Shown: positions 17,256 through 25,697 of the stretch, one piece after another
Position numbering within the stretch: position 1 is the stretch's first letter
Layout: each line of letters begins with the position of its first letter
Origin: Salinivirgaceae bacterium
Lineage (GTDB): Bacteria; Bacteroidota; Bacteroidia; Bacteroidales; SZUA-534
Direction of reading: 5' to 3'
NCBI GenBank assembly: GCA_016342715.1
Contig: JAEINW010000034.1
Span: 1-32,232, forward strand
Length of the DNA stretch: 32,232 nucleotides
Notes under the pieces: generated by a model
The model's input: the letters and a program-made list of their open reading frames with translations, nothing else
Told to the model about the DNA's origin: nothing
Databases searched by the model: none
Program-made: the position numbers and the translations under genes

Positions 17256-20200
17256 ATGAGCGAGAGGATTCTGAAAGCTTTAATGCAATTATTCGCAATT
17301 ATTGCTGGTCCCAGGACTAACAATAGGAATGGAAGAAGCATTGTAGAATCGTTTCTAAAACAACAGCTCAACGAAGGGATAGTAGATGAATATCTCATAT
17401 TATTCGATGGCTACTACGCACTTTACCAAAAAAGGCAATCTCGTGAAGGGAAAAAGGAAAAAAACCTATCACTAAGCTCCGTTAAAGTTTTAAAAATATG
17501 TACTCAAATAAATGAGGAGTTATCGTTGCGCCAAAAAGTTGTGGTGCTGATAAGACTTTTTGAATTTGTTAAAACTGATAACGAAATTTCTGATCAGGAA
17601 CTAGAATTTATTTACACCGTTTCTGATATTTTCCATTTTACTATTGACGATTTTGAAAAATTAAAGCAATATGTGTTAAGTGATTTTGAAAATATGCCTC
17701 AAAATGCACACATGTTATTAATAGATGGCGATTTAGCAACAAACAAAACAAATGTTAGGCATCTATTTCAAGAGTCGTTTGAGGATAAAATATGGGTAGT
17801 GTATTTTGCTTCAGCAGATATGTATTTGGCTAGGTGCTTTGGCGATCATGAATTATATTTGAATGGTCAGTTAGTGTTGATCGATCGAGTTTATGTGCTT
17901 ACTCAGGGTTCGGCCTTGCGCAATTCCAAAATGCAACCCATTTACTATTCCGATATTATAAGTACGTATTATTCAGGCGACATTGGTGATAAAACTCAAT
18001 TTGAAGCAAGAAATCTCGAATATGTATTTAAGGGTGGCAAAAAAGGTTTAAATAATATCAATTTTGTCGAAGAGTCAGGAAATTTAATTGGTATTATGGG
18101 AGCCAGTGGGGCTGGAAAAAGTACTTTGTTAAATGTTTTAAATGGGAGTTATCGTCCATCGGTTGGAATAGTTACAATTAATGGAATTGACATTCATAAC
18201 GATAAACATAAAATTGAAGGATTAATAGGTTATGTTTCTCAGGATGATTTGCTTATTGAGGAACTTTCGGTATATCAAAACTTATATTTCAATGCCAAAT
18301 TATGTTTTGGTAATCTTTCTACTTTTCAATTAAACAGAAAGGTATTAAGAATTCTTCAAAACCTTGGATTGCTTGAAATTAGAAATATGATTGTAGGTTC
18401 ACCACTAAACAAAAAAATTAGTGGTGGGCAGCGTAAAAGATTAAATATTGCTTTAGAATTAATTCGTGAACCAGCTATTTTATTTCTTGATGAACCTACT
18501 TCTGGTTTATCCTCAAGAGATTCAGAGAATATAATGGATCTTTTAAAGGAATTAACTTTAAAAGGAAAATTAATTTTTGTTGTTATTCACCAGCCTTCGT
18601 CCGATATTTTTAAAATGTTTGATAAGCTTTTTATTTTAGATCAAGGAGGTTATTTGATATATAATGGTAATCCTGTTGATTCTATAATTTATTTTAAATC
18701 AAAAGTGCATCAAGCGAATTGGAATGATAGTGAATGTAGGCTATGTGGAAATGTAAATCCCGAGCAAATATTTAATATTGTTGAATCAAAAGTCCTAGAT
18801 GAATACGGTACGGTAACTCATAATAGAAGAAAAACGCCTCAGGAATGGTATAAATATTTTAATAAAAATTCAAAATTTGATTCTGAAGTTGAAAAAATAA
18901 CAGACCAATTACCACCTATATCATTCAAAATTCCAAATAAAATTAAGCAGTTTTCAGTTTTTGTAACACGCGATGTGCTTTCAAAACTTTCAAACATACA
19001 ATATTTGGTAATAAATATTTTAGAAGCTCCAGTGCTAGCATTTATTTTATCATACATAATTAAATATTACAGCTTAAATAGCGACGGGTACTCATTAAGT
19101 ACCAATCCAAACTTGCCTGTTTATATATTTATGTCCGTAATTATTGCAATTTTTATTGGATTAACTGTTAGTGCTGAAGAAATAATAAAAGACAGAAAAA
19201 TACTTAAAAGAGAGCGCTTTTTAAATTTAAGCAGAACTAGCTATTTGTTTTCTAAAATTGCAATATTGCTTGTTATTTCAGCATTTCAAGCTATGTTTTT
19301 TGTGCTAATCGGAAATAGTATCATGGGAATACAAGGAATGTATTTTCAATATTGGCTTGTTTTATTTAGTACATGGTTTTGTGCTTCTTTGTTAGGTCTT
19401 AATATTTCTGACAGTTTTGACACTGTAGTAACTATTTATATATTAATACCATTTTTAGTGATTCCTCAATTGGTATTAAGTGGTGTTATAGTATCTTATG
19501 ATAAATTAAATCCGAATATTTCTTCGCCTGCGAATGTTCCTTGGTTTGGCGAGATTATTACAGCTCGATGGTCATATGAAGCACTGGCTGTGTATCAGTT
19601 TGCTGAGAATGAATATGAAAAACAATTTTACCCCTATAATAAAGTAATGAGTCATGCCGATTTTATGAAAAATTACTGGGTAAAAACACTTTTAAACAAG
19701 GTGTCGTATTGTGAAAGGAACTATAAAAATCCTGTAAAACAGTTAAAAATAAAGGAAGAATTACTAGTGTTGAGAAATGAAATACGAAAGGAGATGCAAT
19801 TAAATTCCTATGTAACATTTAGTAATCTAAACGATTTATATTTTGATAAGATTAATGAAGCTGTATTTAATAAAACAAATAATTATCTTAATTTCCTTAA
19901 AACTTATTATTTAAAACGGTATAATAAAGCAAATAACTTAAAGGATGAGTTAATTAATTCGCTACAAAAAACACCTGCTGAAAAAATTGCTTTTTTAAAT
20001 ACAAAAAAACAACATACAAATGAAAATTTAACCACATTTGTTAGGAATACGAATTCCTTAGAAAGAATTATAGAAGTTGAGGGAGCGCTAATTCAAAAGA
20101 TTGATCCTATATATTTAGAACCAGAAGGAAGTTTTATTAAAGCTCATTTTTATTCACCATCAAAAAATGTATTTGGCAAAACATACAGCACTTTATGGGT

Positions 20201-20327
20201 GAATATTGTAGTTGTTTGGGCTTTTAATTTACTGTTATATATAACTCTTCATTTTCGAGCATTAAGACGAATTATTGAATATTTTGCTTCAAAAAAGTAT
20301 TTTAATATTGGGAATGCAAAAGATTAA
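17256..20327 (+). CDS. ABCG-like ABC transporter (ATPase-permease fusion) with TerB-like N-terminus
   Basis: This is a 1023-residue half transporter with the ATPase before the membrane domain, as in the ABCG/White family. The N-terminal part (1-245) has a TerB-like helical stretch (about 90-145, with KTDNEISDQELEF) and a beta-rich segment (about 175-235) resembling an FHA fold. The ATPase has Walker A GASGAGKST (282-290), Q-loop YVSQDD, signature ISGGQ (388-392), Walker B ILFLDEP (408-414) and H-loop IHQPSSD. The membrane part begins near 580. A long soluble insertion of about 230 residues (about 745-980) precedes the last helix and probably projects outside the membrane. The neighbouring lipoprotein and secreted protein suggest an export system. 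The transporter type is certain; the substrate is unknown. Confidence 0.87.
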   Translation: MSERILKALMQLFAIIAGPRTNNRNGRSIVESFLKQQLNEGIVDEYLILFDGYYALYQKRQSREGKKEKNLSLSSVKVLKICTQINEELSLRQKVVVLIRLFEFVKTDNEISDQELEFIYTVSDIFHFTIDDFEKLKQYVLSDFENMPQNAHMLLIDGDLATNKTNVRHLFQESFEDKIWVVYFASADMYLARCFGDHELYLNGQLVLIDRVYVLTQGSALRNSKMQPIYYSDIISTYYSGDIGDKTQFEARNLEYVFKGGKKGLNNINFVEESGNLIGIMGASGAGKSTLLNVLNGSYRPSVGIVTINGIDIHNDKHKIEGLIGYVSQDDLLIEELSVYQNLYFNAKLCFGNLSTFQLNRKVLRILQNLGLLEIRNMIVGSPLNKKISGGQRKRLNIALELIREPAILFLDEPTSGLSSRDSENIMDLLKELTLKGKLIFVVIHQPSSDIFKMFDKLFILDQGGYLIYNGNPVDSIIYFKSKVHQANWNDSECRLCGNVNPEQIFNIVESKVLDEYGTVTHNRRKTPQEWYKYFNKNSKFDSEVEKITDQLPPISFKIPNKIKQFSVFVTRDVLSKLSNIQYLVINILEAPVLAFILSYIIKYYSLNSDGYSLSTNPNLPVYIFMSVIIAIFIGLTVSAEEIIKDRKILKRERFLNLSRTSYLFSKIAILLVISAFQAMFFVLIGNSIMGIQGMYFQYWLVLFSTWFCASLLGLNISDSFDTVVTIYILIPFLVIPQLVLSGVIVSYDKLNPNISSPANVPWFGEIITARWSYEALAVYQFAENEYEKQFYPYNKVMSHADFMKNYWVKTLLNKVSYCERNYKNPVKQLKIKEELLVLRNEIRKEMQLNSYVTFSNLNDLYFDKINEAVFNKTNNYLNFLKTYYLKRYNKANNLKDELINSLQKTPAEKIAFLNTKKQHTNENLTTFVRNTNSLERIIEVEGALIQKIDPIYLEPEGSFIKAHFYSPSKNVFGKTYSTLWVNIVVVWAFNLLLYITLHFRALRRIIEYFASKKYFNIGNAKD

Positions 20328-20360
20328 GGCCATCAATGATTTTAACATCAATAGCCTTAA
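20324..20360. terminator. Probable bidirectional terminator between ABC transporter and siaC genes
   Basis: TTAAGGC (20324-20330) pairs with GCCTTAA (20354-20360), with an inner TGAT/ATCA pairing (20337-20340 and 20347-20350). It lies at the convergent ends of the ABC transporter gene (overlapping its stop) and the siaC-like gene. T-rich sequence follows on both strands, but the tracts are imperfect. Confidence 0.5.
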
Positions 20361-20378
20361 TTATTCGAAACAAAATTC

Positions 20379-20759
20379 TTACTCGTCTATTTCAATCATT
20401 TTAAATGGAATCTTAATAATTGATTGGTAATCTTCTCCAGCTTCAAGCATATCTTCATCATCCTCTTCGTAATACCAATTAATTAACACTTCGTTTCCGC
20501 TTTTGTAAATGGCTTCAAGTTTCTTAAATACGTCAAGAATACACTTTGAGCTACTAGTATTGAAATATTCCAATTGAATGTTAACTTCAGTTAGACTAGC
20601 GGGATTTGATAAATATTCTTCCAGCCAATCAACTAAAGGTTTATAAAATTCAATAGAGTTTTCAGGAATTGAGCGTCCCTTAATTTCAACTTTTCCTTTG
20701 TCGTTGTCAAAATGTACCGTTGGTGTTTTTGGTGTTCCAGCAATTGAAATTGGTTCCAT
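20379..20759 (-). CDS. siaC: SiaC family regulatory phosphoprotein (DUF1987)
   Basis: This is a small cytoplasmic STAS/anti-sigma-antagonist-like protein of the SiaC (DUF1987) family. In Pseudomonas aeruginosa, SiaC is phosphorylated by SiaB at Thr68, dephosphorylated by SiaA, and in the unphosphorylated form activates the diguanylate cyclase SiaD. Here the motif LEYFNTSSSKCIL places Thr at residue 68, the same number. The length of 126 aa is typical and the protein is acidic. It follows the siaB-like gene by 19 bp on the same strand. No SiaA-like phosphatase or GGDEF cyclase is present in the window, so the controlled target is unknown. Family assignment is strong; the role in this organism is inferred. 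Confidence 0.88.
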   Translation of the reverse strand: MEPISIAGTPKTPTVHFDNDKGKVEIKGRSIPENSIEFYKPLVDWLEEYLSNPASLTEVNIQLEYFNTSSSKCILDVFKKLEAIYKSGNEVLINWYYEEDDEDMLEAGEDYQSIIKIPFKMIEIDE

Positions 20760-20778
20760 ATGATTCCGGTTATTTAAA

Positions 20779-21324
20779 TTATTCTACAATATTTATAATT
20801 AAGCTAAAAAAATAATATTCCTTTGTGTAGTTATGAAATTCAAAATCTAATTTGCTTCCAGATTTACGTGCCATATCAACCATTCCAAGTCCACCGCCAC
20901 CTTTATCTGAAAACTCCTGATTGTTTAAAATCTCCTTATATAAATCTTTTAATTCTTCGTTATTTAATGAATTTATGTTTTCTAAATGTTTGCTTAAAAA
21001 GTCTTTTTGCTTTTGGTTAACAAAATTTCCAGCAATAATGTGATAGCCAATTTGATTTTTTGTTAATAAACAAATTGCAAATTTACCTTGTTCAACTCCA
21101 TCATCATTTTCTTTAACTGTTAATGAATGATGAAAAAGATTTTGCAAGCACTCAACCAATACATTATAAATTTTCTTCTTAGCTCTTGATGAAGCATTCT
21201 CTATGTTTTCTTCAATTTTATCAAGCGAGTCTGTAATCAGAGATCCAGAAACTACCCCTTTGAAAAGAAATAGAACTTCATCTTTACTATGTTTTGCTAA
21301 CCAATTCTGGACGCTAAAGACCAT
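20779..21324 (-). CDS. siaB: SiaB family protein kinase (DUF6272)
   Basis: This is a GHKL-fold Ser/Thr kinase of the SiaB family that phosphorylates the SiaC partner protein. The N-box-like helix is seen as YNVLVECLQNLFHHS (about 58-72), and the ATP-lid region as SDKGGGGLGMVDMARKSG (about 143-160), a G-rich motif of the anti-sigma-kinase type. There is no membrane segment and no sensor domain. The length of 181 aa is normal for the family. The start at 21324 is supported by the -7 box at 21355-21362. The siaC-like gene follows 19 bp downstream, forming a two-gene operon. How kinase activity is triggered cannot be told. Confidence 0.85.
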   Translation of the reverse strand: MVFSVQNWLAKHSKDEVLFLFKGVVSGSLITDSLDKIEENIENASSRAKKKIYNVLVECLQNLFHHSLTVKENDDGVEQGKFAICLLTKNQIGYHIIAGNFVNQKQKDFLSKHLENINSLNNEELKDLYKEILNNQEFSDKGGGGLGMVDMARKSGSKLDFEFHNYTKEYYFFSLIINIVE

Positions 21325-21354
21325 ACTTTTTCTCTCATGTAAAGGTTTGTATCA

Positions 21355-21362
21355 CAAATATA
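21355..21362 (-). promoter_or_regulatory. Probable -7 box of the siaB-siaC operon
   Basis: On the minus strand this reads TATATTTG, a perfect TAnnTTTG box 31 bp upstream of the siaB start codon. A TTG at 21380-21382 (minus strand) lies 17 bp upstream, slightly closer than usual for a -33 element. Transcription would start near 21348. Confidence 0.5.
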
Positions 21363-21374
21363 AAAAAAAAATAT

Positions 21375-21390
21375 AAAATCAATTGATTTT
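21375..21390. promoter_or_regulatory. 16-bp perfect palindrome between divergent siaB and pfkB-type genes
   Basis: AAAATCAATTGATTTT is a perfect palindrome in the 131-bp divergent intergenic region. It covers the expected -33 region of the siaB promoter, where a dimeric repressor could block RNA polymerase. A second small hairpin, CCTTAT/ATAAGG (21395-21411), follows towards the kinase gene. High AT content lowers its significance. Confidence 0.4.
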
Positions 21391-21455
21391 AAGTCCTTAT
21401 ATAAAATAAGGAATTCATTAAATTTACAGGATTTTTAAGAATAATCAAATTTATT

Positions 21456-22376
21456 ATGATATATACTATAGGTGAAACCGTTTTGGATATAATTTTCAAT
21501 AGCATTGAAAAGGTGAAAATTAAACCGGGAGGGTCTATGTTGAATACAGCGGTATCATTGGGTCGATTGAGGTTACCTGTGAGCCATATTTCAATTACTT
21601 CTACTGATAAAGCATCTGATATGCTAATTGAATTTCTGGATAAAAATAATGTGAACTGCGATTATTTTTTTAGGAAAGACTATATAAAAACAAATTTAGC
21701 ATTGGCTCATTTAGACCAAAATAACAATGCTGAATATAGTTTTTATAAAGATAAATTGATTGATACTCCTAATTTGAAATTTCCTGAATGCACTTCAAAT
21801 GATTTGATACTGTTCGGGTCTTTTTATAGCTTGAATCCAATAATTCATAATCAACTTAGTAATTTTTTAATTGATGCAAAAGCTAAAGGAGCTTATATTA
21901 TTTATGATCCAAATTTTAGAAAAACTCATTTAGATAATTTACAAGAACTAAAACCGTTTATAATTTCGAATCTTGAAAAATGCAATTTAGTAAAGGCATC
22001 AAACGAAGATTTTGAAAATATTTTTGGTGTGAATAATTCAAAATCGGCATGGAAAATTTTGAATAAAATATCGATAGAAAATTTAGTTTATACAAAGGGA
22101 AAACAGGGTGCAGAACTTATTAATAATGATATTAAAATTAGTGTGTTGGCAAAAAATATATCAACAAAAAGTACTATTGGGGCAGGTGATACTTTTTCTG
22201 CAGGAATAATATTTTATTTGCATGAGAATTTTGTTAAACACAATAGGACAATTATTTTATCGGAAAAGGATTGGAAAGACTGTCTGGAACTAGCTACTGA
22301 ATTTTCTTCTCAAACCTGCCAGAGCTACGATAATTATATATCGCATGAATTTGCAAATAAAGTAAACAATGTATAG
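21456..22376 (+). CDS. PfkB family carbohydrate kinase
   Basis: This is a cytoplasmic ribokinase-fold sugar kinase, most like fructokinases. The N-terminal GETVLDIIF followed by KPGGSMLNTAVSLGRL (substrate-binding GG) is typical. The second PfkB signature is STIGAGDTFSAG, with catalytic base D245 and the anion hole GAGD. The length (306 aa) is normal. The substrate is not decidable; fructose or a related sugar is most likely. The stop codon overlaps the next gene by 8 bp, implying translational coupling with DUF4268. A mannose-related utilisation locus starts about 3.4 kb downstream, but a gene on the other strand lies between them, so a pathway link is speculative. Confidence 0.85.
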   Translation: MIYTIGETVLDIIFNSIEKVKIKPGGSMLNTAVSLGRLRLPVSHISITSTDKASDMLIEFLDKNNVNCDYFFRKDYIKTNLALAHLDQNNNAEYSFYKDKLIDTPNLKFPECTSNDLILFGSFYSLNPIIHNQLSNFLIDAKAKGAYIIYDPNFRKTHLDNLQELKPFIISNLEKCNLVKASNEDFENIFGVNNSKSAWKILNKISIENLVYTKGKQGAELINNDIKISVLAKNISTKSTIGAGDTFSAGIIFYLHENFVKHNRTIILSEKDWKDCLELATEFSSQTCQSYDNYISHEFANKVNNV

Positions 22377-22836
22377 TAAAGACGAAGCGAGACTTTTAAT
22401 GGGTGAGTTTTGGGAATCATTTGGAAACTACACCAAATTTTACTCAATAAAAATAGGAGAACCTATAAAATGGATGTTATATAAAACCGAAATAAAAGGC
22501 TTGGAATTAAAGTTTGAGCTTGAAAAAAAGGAAGTTAGAGTAGTGCTTGAATCTAATTCAAAGAATGAAGAATCGAGGTTTGACATTTTTGTTGAATTGG
22601 ATAAATACAGAAAAATAATTAATGAGGGGTTTTCTGAATCATTAATTTGGATGGATGAATATGAAATATCTCCCGGCAAAATTGTTTCTAGAATTTATAA
22701 AGAGCTTCCTGAAATAACCTACCATAATAAGGATAATTGGCCTAAAATATTTGAATTTATGGCTTCGAATATGTATTTATTGCAATCGAATTTTGAAGTG
22801 ATTCATGACCTATTTAAAGATAAATTTGGAAAATGA
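22369..22836 (+). CDS. DUF4268 domain-containing protein
   Basis: This 155-residue soluble protein matches the DUF4268 pattern (EARLLMGEFWESFGNYTKF near the start, followed by an alternating alpha/beta fold). DUF4268 is also found at the C-terminus of some PD-(D/E)XK restriction-like proteins and as a stand-alone protein, and its function is unknown. No nuclease motif is visible here. There is no signal peptide or membrane helix. It overlaps the PfkB kinase gene by 8 bp, so the two are co-translated. The domain call is from memory of the family pattern. Confidence 0.75.
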   Translation: MYSKDEARLLMGEFWESFGNYTKFYSIKIGEPIKWMLYKTEIKGLELKFELEKKEVRVVLESNSKNEESRFDIFVELDKYRKIINEGFSESLIWMDEYEISPGKIVSRIYKELPEITYHNKDNWPKIFEFMASNMYLLQSNFEVIHDLFKDKFGK

Positions 22837-22887
22837 TTTTCTCTTGTATAAGAATTAACTTTTTAACGATATATATTATTTATCGAT

Positions 22888-25494
22888 TTAGTATGTAGCC
22901 TTAATTAATTGCTCACCAACCCCAATTGCATATCCAGAGTGAATATAAAGTATTTTATGTTTTCGTATTAATACTACTGAGGGTTTTTCGCCTAACTTAA
23001 TGTTTGATTGCGTTTTTAAAGTTTTAAGTTGTTGCCAGTTTTTATCAAATAAAATTGTACCATTTTTCGATAGATTTAAAGATTCTAAAAGTTTAATTGT
23101 TTCTTCATTTCGCTGGTTGATTATAAAAAATAACTTTATTTTATTGTTTAAAAATTCAGTTTTCAAATTTTGAATATCATTTAATACATGTTTTGAAGGT
23201 TCCTCATTTAATTCCATCCAAATTAAAGCCTTAGTTTCTTCTCCAGTTATTTCAAAGGTTTCATTGTTTGTGTTTTTGAAAAATAATGGACACTTAAAAT
23301 CAACCAATACTTTTTCCTCAGGGGAAGGTTCGGTAAATTCTATTTTCACTTTTGTAGTTTTATTATGGTCAACTTTAAAGAAATTTAATTTACTTAAAAC
23401 TGAACCATCAGCTTGTCTGTTTCCTGTTATTAGTAAATAGCTACCAGTATCTACCGACAATTTGCTATTAAATTCACTTAAAGGCTTATTCCATCCATAA
23501 TCTAAGGTGTTAAATCTTCCATTTTCAAACTTAGCCAATGAGAATTGAATTCGATATTGTGGGTCGATGTTTACATTTTTAGCTTTGGAAAGCTTGATAA
23601 ATCCTTTAGCTCTTTCGGTATTTGTTGTTGTTTCAAAAATGGCATCAGCCCAATTTGCTCCATCAAAAAACTGTGGAATATTTGTGGCAGGTTCTAGTCT
23701 AGCAGGAATGGATAATGATCTGCAACTTAAAACAAAAAATATATCTCTTGAAAATTTATCAGAAACCCTAAGTTCATAAACTCCTTTGGGTGTTAAGGGT
23801 ACTTTGTAATAATTAAGTTCATCGTCAATTTTGAGTTCATCTTTTATCCAATCAACCAATTGGTTGGCATTTGAAATATTTAGCTTGGTAAATTCCCTTT
23901 TAAGGAAACTTTTTGAATCAGATAACATTTCGTTTGCTACTCGAGGATTAAATATATACTCATTAAATAATTCTTCGTTCTCAACATTTTTAAGAATTGT
24001 CATGCTACATTTAAAATTATTAATGATTGTTTCCGATTCAACATCTCTTAAATCTTTATCGGATATTAATTTTAGTTGAACTAGAGAATATTCTTTATTT
24101 ATTGGTGCTGTATGCTTTAAATAGGCTACAATATTTTGCCAATTGCCTCTGCTTTTTTTAATGTAATGCCAAACAATATCCTTGTCAATGTGTAATTCGT
24201 CAGCAAGGGAATAAGACTTGTCTTGACTTATAAATGTTGCTACATAGGCATTTCTTATTGAATCCTCATATGCTAACTGTTTTGTATTTAAACTTTGTTC
24301 GTAATCAGAAACAATTGTTTTTGATTTCTTTGCAATTGGAGGAATCAAATTAAAAGATTCGGAAAAAGGAAAGTCAGGATTTTTGTAGAGTAAAATTTTA
24401 ATAGTATCGCTTGTTTCTACTGTAGCTTGTTTGTAACTGAATTTATTATTTTTATACACCCAAATTAGCAAGTCTCCATAACCAGTTAAAAAAGAGCATA
24501 AACCTAAATCATTTGTTTTTTGTTTTGAAAGCGGATAGAATTCAGCATAATTGTATAATTGAAATTCTACAGTTGCATCTTTTATAGGGTGGTTGTTGTT
24601 ATCTAATACTTTTACAAATATTTCCTTGGTTGAAGCATAGTTTCCAATTAAGTTCATGTATGCAAATTTTTCTTTCTGGGTGTCAATAATTTCGTTGCCC
24701 TTATATTTGCCAATAGCTTTTGAATGCACTAGCATTGTGCGTAAAACAGGTTCATCAAACCAGGCTACGTTTAGTTTTGGTTTTGGTTCACAAGCCCCCA
24801 TGTAATACCATTTTCCATCAATCCAAACTTCTACCCATGCATGATTATCATCGCAATGTGCCCAGCGTGGAGTGTAACATTGACGAGCAGGAATGCCAAC
24901 TGAACGCAAAGCAGCAACAGTGAAGGTTGATTCTTCACCGCATCTTCCATAAGCCGATTTTATAGCTCCCAAAGGGCTGATTGTTCTCTCGCATGTCGAT
25001 TGATAAATAACCTTTTCGTGGCACCAGTGATTCACCTCAAGAGCAGCTTCTTTAAGTGTCATTCCTTCTAAACGATTTTTTAATTCGTTGTAAAAAACGA
25101 GTCTTGATGAATCCAAATTTTCATTATTTACCCTAGGAGCTAACACATAATGTCTGAAAATATCCAATGGAATTGATGCTCCCCAAGGCATCGATTTTCG
25201 AGTTGCAAACGCAGTACGAATTTGTTTAAGGAAGAAGTCGCCATCGTAATCTGCTATATCAGATAATGGCATGTAAGCATATAAGAATTTTAGTGCTTCC
25301 TTTTCTTCTAAAGTAATTTGCTTTTGAAATACTGTAAATAATTGCTCCGATCTGTTTGATGCTAATTTCTCAACAGTTTTAAAATCGTTTAAAACTGTAT
25401 TCCGGTATTCAGCATCTTGTAAAAAATGCGGTTCGTTTTTGCATGAAGAAAAAACGATAAGTAGGGTAGCAAATATGTTTAGTATTTTTTTCAT
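22888..25494 (-). CDS. Transglutaminase-like domain lipoprotein
   Basis: This is a probable lipoprotein of 868 aa with signal MKKILNIFATLLIVFSSC (acylated Cys18). The transglutaminase-like (PF01841) domain covers about 140-240. Cys185 in GRCGEES and His218 in NHAWVEVW are in place, but the position of the usual Asp is Gly233, in the motif GACEP, with Glu236 three residues later. Middle parts include a carboxypeptidase-regulatory/Ig-like segment (about 285-370). The C-terminal 120 residues resemble a thioredoxin fold without a CxxC. Peptidase or amide-cleaving activity on cell-wall or protein substrates is possible. The gene is divergent from lacI and a LacI-type operator lies in its leader, so it may belong to the same regulon. 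Confidence 0.8.
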   Translation of the reverse strand: MKKILNIFATLLIVFSSCKNEPHFLQDAEYRNTVLNDFKTVEKLASNRSEQLFTVFQKQITLEEKEALKFLYAYMPLSDIADYDGDFFLKQIRTAFATRKSMPWGASIPLDIFRHYVLAPRVNNENLDSSRLVFYNELKNRLEGMTLKEAALEVNHWCHEKVIYQSTCERTISPLGAIKSAYGRCGEESTFTVAALRSVGIPARQCYTPRWAHCDDNHAWVEVWIDGKWYYMGACEPKPKLNVAWFDEPVLRTMLVHSKAIGKYKGNEIIDTQKEKFAYMNLIGNYASTKEIFVKVLDNNNHPIKDATVEFQLYNYAEFYPLSKQKTNDLGLCSFLTGYGDLLIWVYKNNKFSYKQATVETSDTIKILLYKNPDFPFSESFNLIPPIAKKSKTIVSDYEQSLNTKQLAYEDSIRNAYVATFISQDKSYSLADELHIDKDIVWHYIKKSRGNWQNIVAYLKHTAPINKEYSLVQLKLISDKDLRDVESETIINNFKCSMTILKNVENEELFNEYIFNPRVANEMLSDSKSFLKREFTKLNISNANQLVDWIKDELKIDDELNYYKVPLTPKGVYELRVSDKFSRDIFFVLSCRSLSIPARLEPATNIPQFFDGANWADAIFETTTNTERAKGFIKLSKAKNVNIDPQYRIQFSLAKFENGRFNTLDYGWNKPLSEFNSKLSVDTGSYLLITGNRQADGSVLSKLNFFKVDHNKTTKVKIEFTEPSPEEKVLVDFKCPLFFKNTNNETFEITGEETKALIWMELNEEPSKHVLNDIQNLKTEFLNNKIKLFFIINQRNEETIKLLESLNLSKNGTILFDKNWQQLKTLKTQSNIKLGEKPSVVLIRKHKILYIHSGYAIGVGEQLIKATY

Positions 25495-25508
25495 ATTTCA
25501 AATTATTA

Positions 25509-25522
25509 ACAATCGATTGTAC
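25509..25522. promoter_or_regulatory. LacI-type operator 1, in the leader of the transglutaminase gene
   Basis: ACAATCGATTGTAC is a palindrome centred on CG, as in LacI-family operators, and shares 13 consecutive bases (CAATCGATTGTAC) with operator 2. It is 15-28 bp upstream of the transglutaminase start codon and downstream of its predicted promoter, a road-block position. Confidence 0.65.
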
Positions 25523-25566
25523 TGTATATTCTGTTGTAAATTAAACTATTATAGTTTTTGGTATAT

Positions 25567-25574
25567 CAAATATA
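25567..25574 (-). promoter_or_regulatory. Probable -7 box of the transglutaminase lipoprotein gene
   Basis: On the minus strand this reads TATATTTG, a perfect TAnnTTTG box. Transcription would start near 25560, placing operator 1 at about +38 to +51. No clear -33 element was found. Confidence 0.45.
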
Positions 25575-25697
25575 TGTAAATAATTTATTTTACCGATAGA
25601 TAAACTGTTGTTTTGTAAAACATAAAAATAGCATAAAAACCTATAATACAAATATATAAAACCTATTTAAGATCATTTTTAGAAATTATTTTTTAAG

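Noticed and set aside
22867-22885. CGATA/TATCG hairpin as a terminator between the DUF4268 and transglutaminase genes
   Set aside because: Only a 5-bp AT-rich stem without a clear T-tract; too weak to list.
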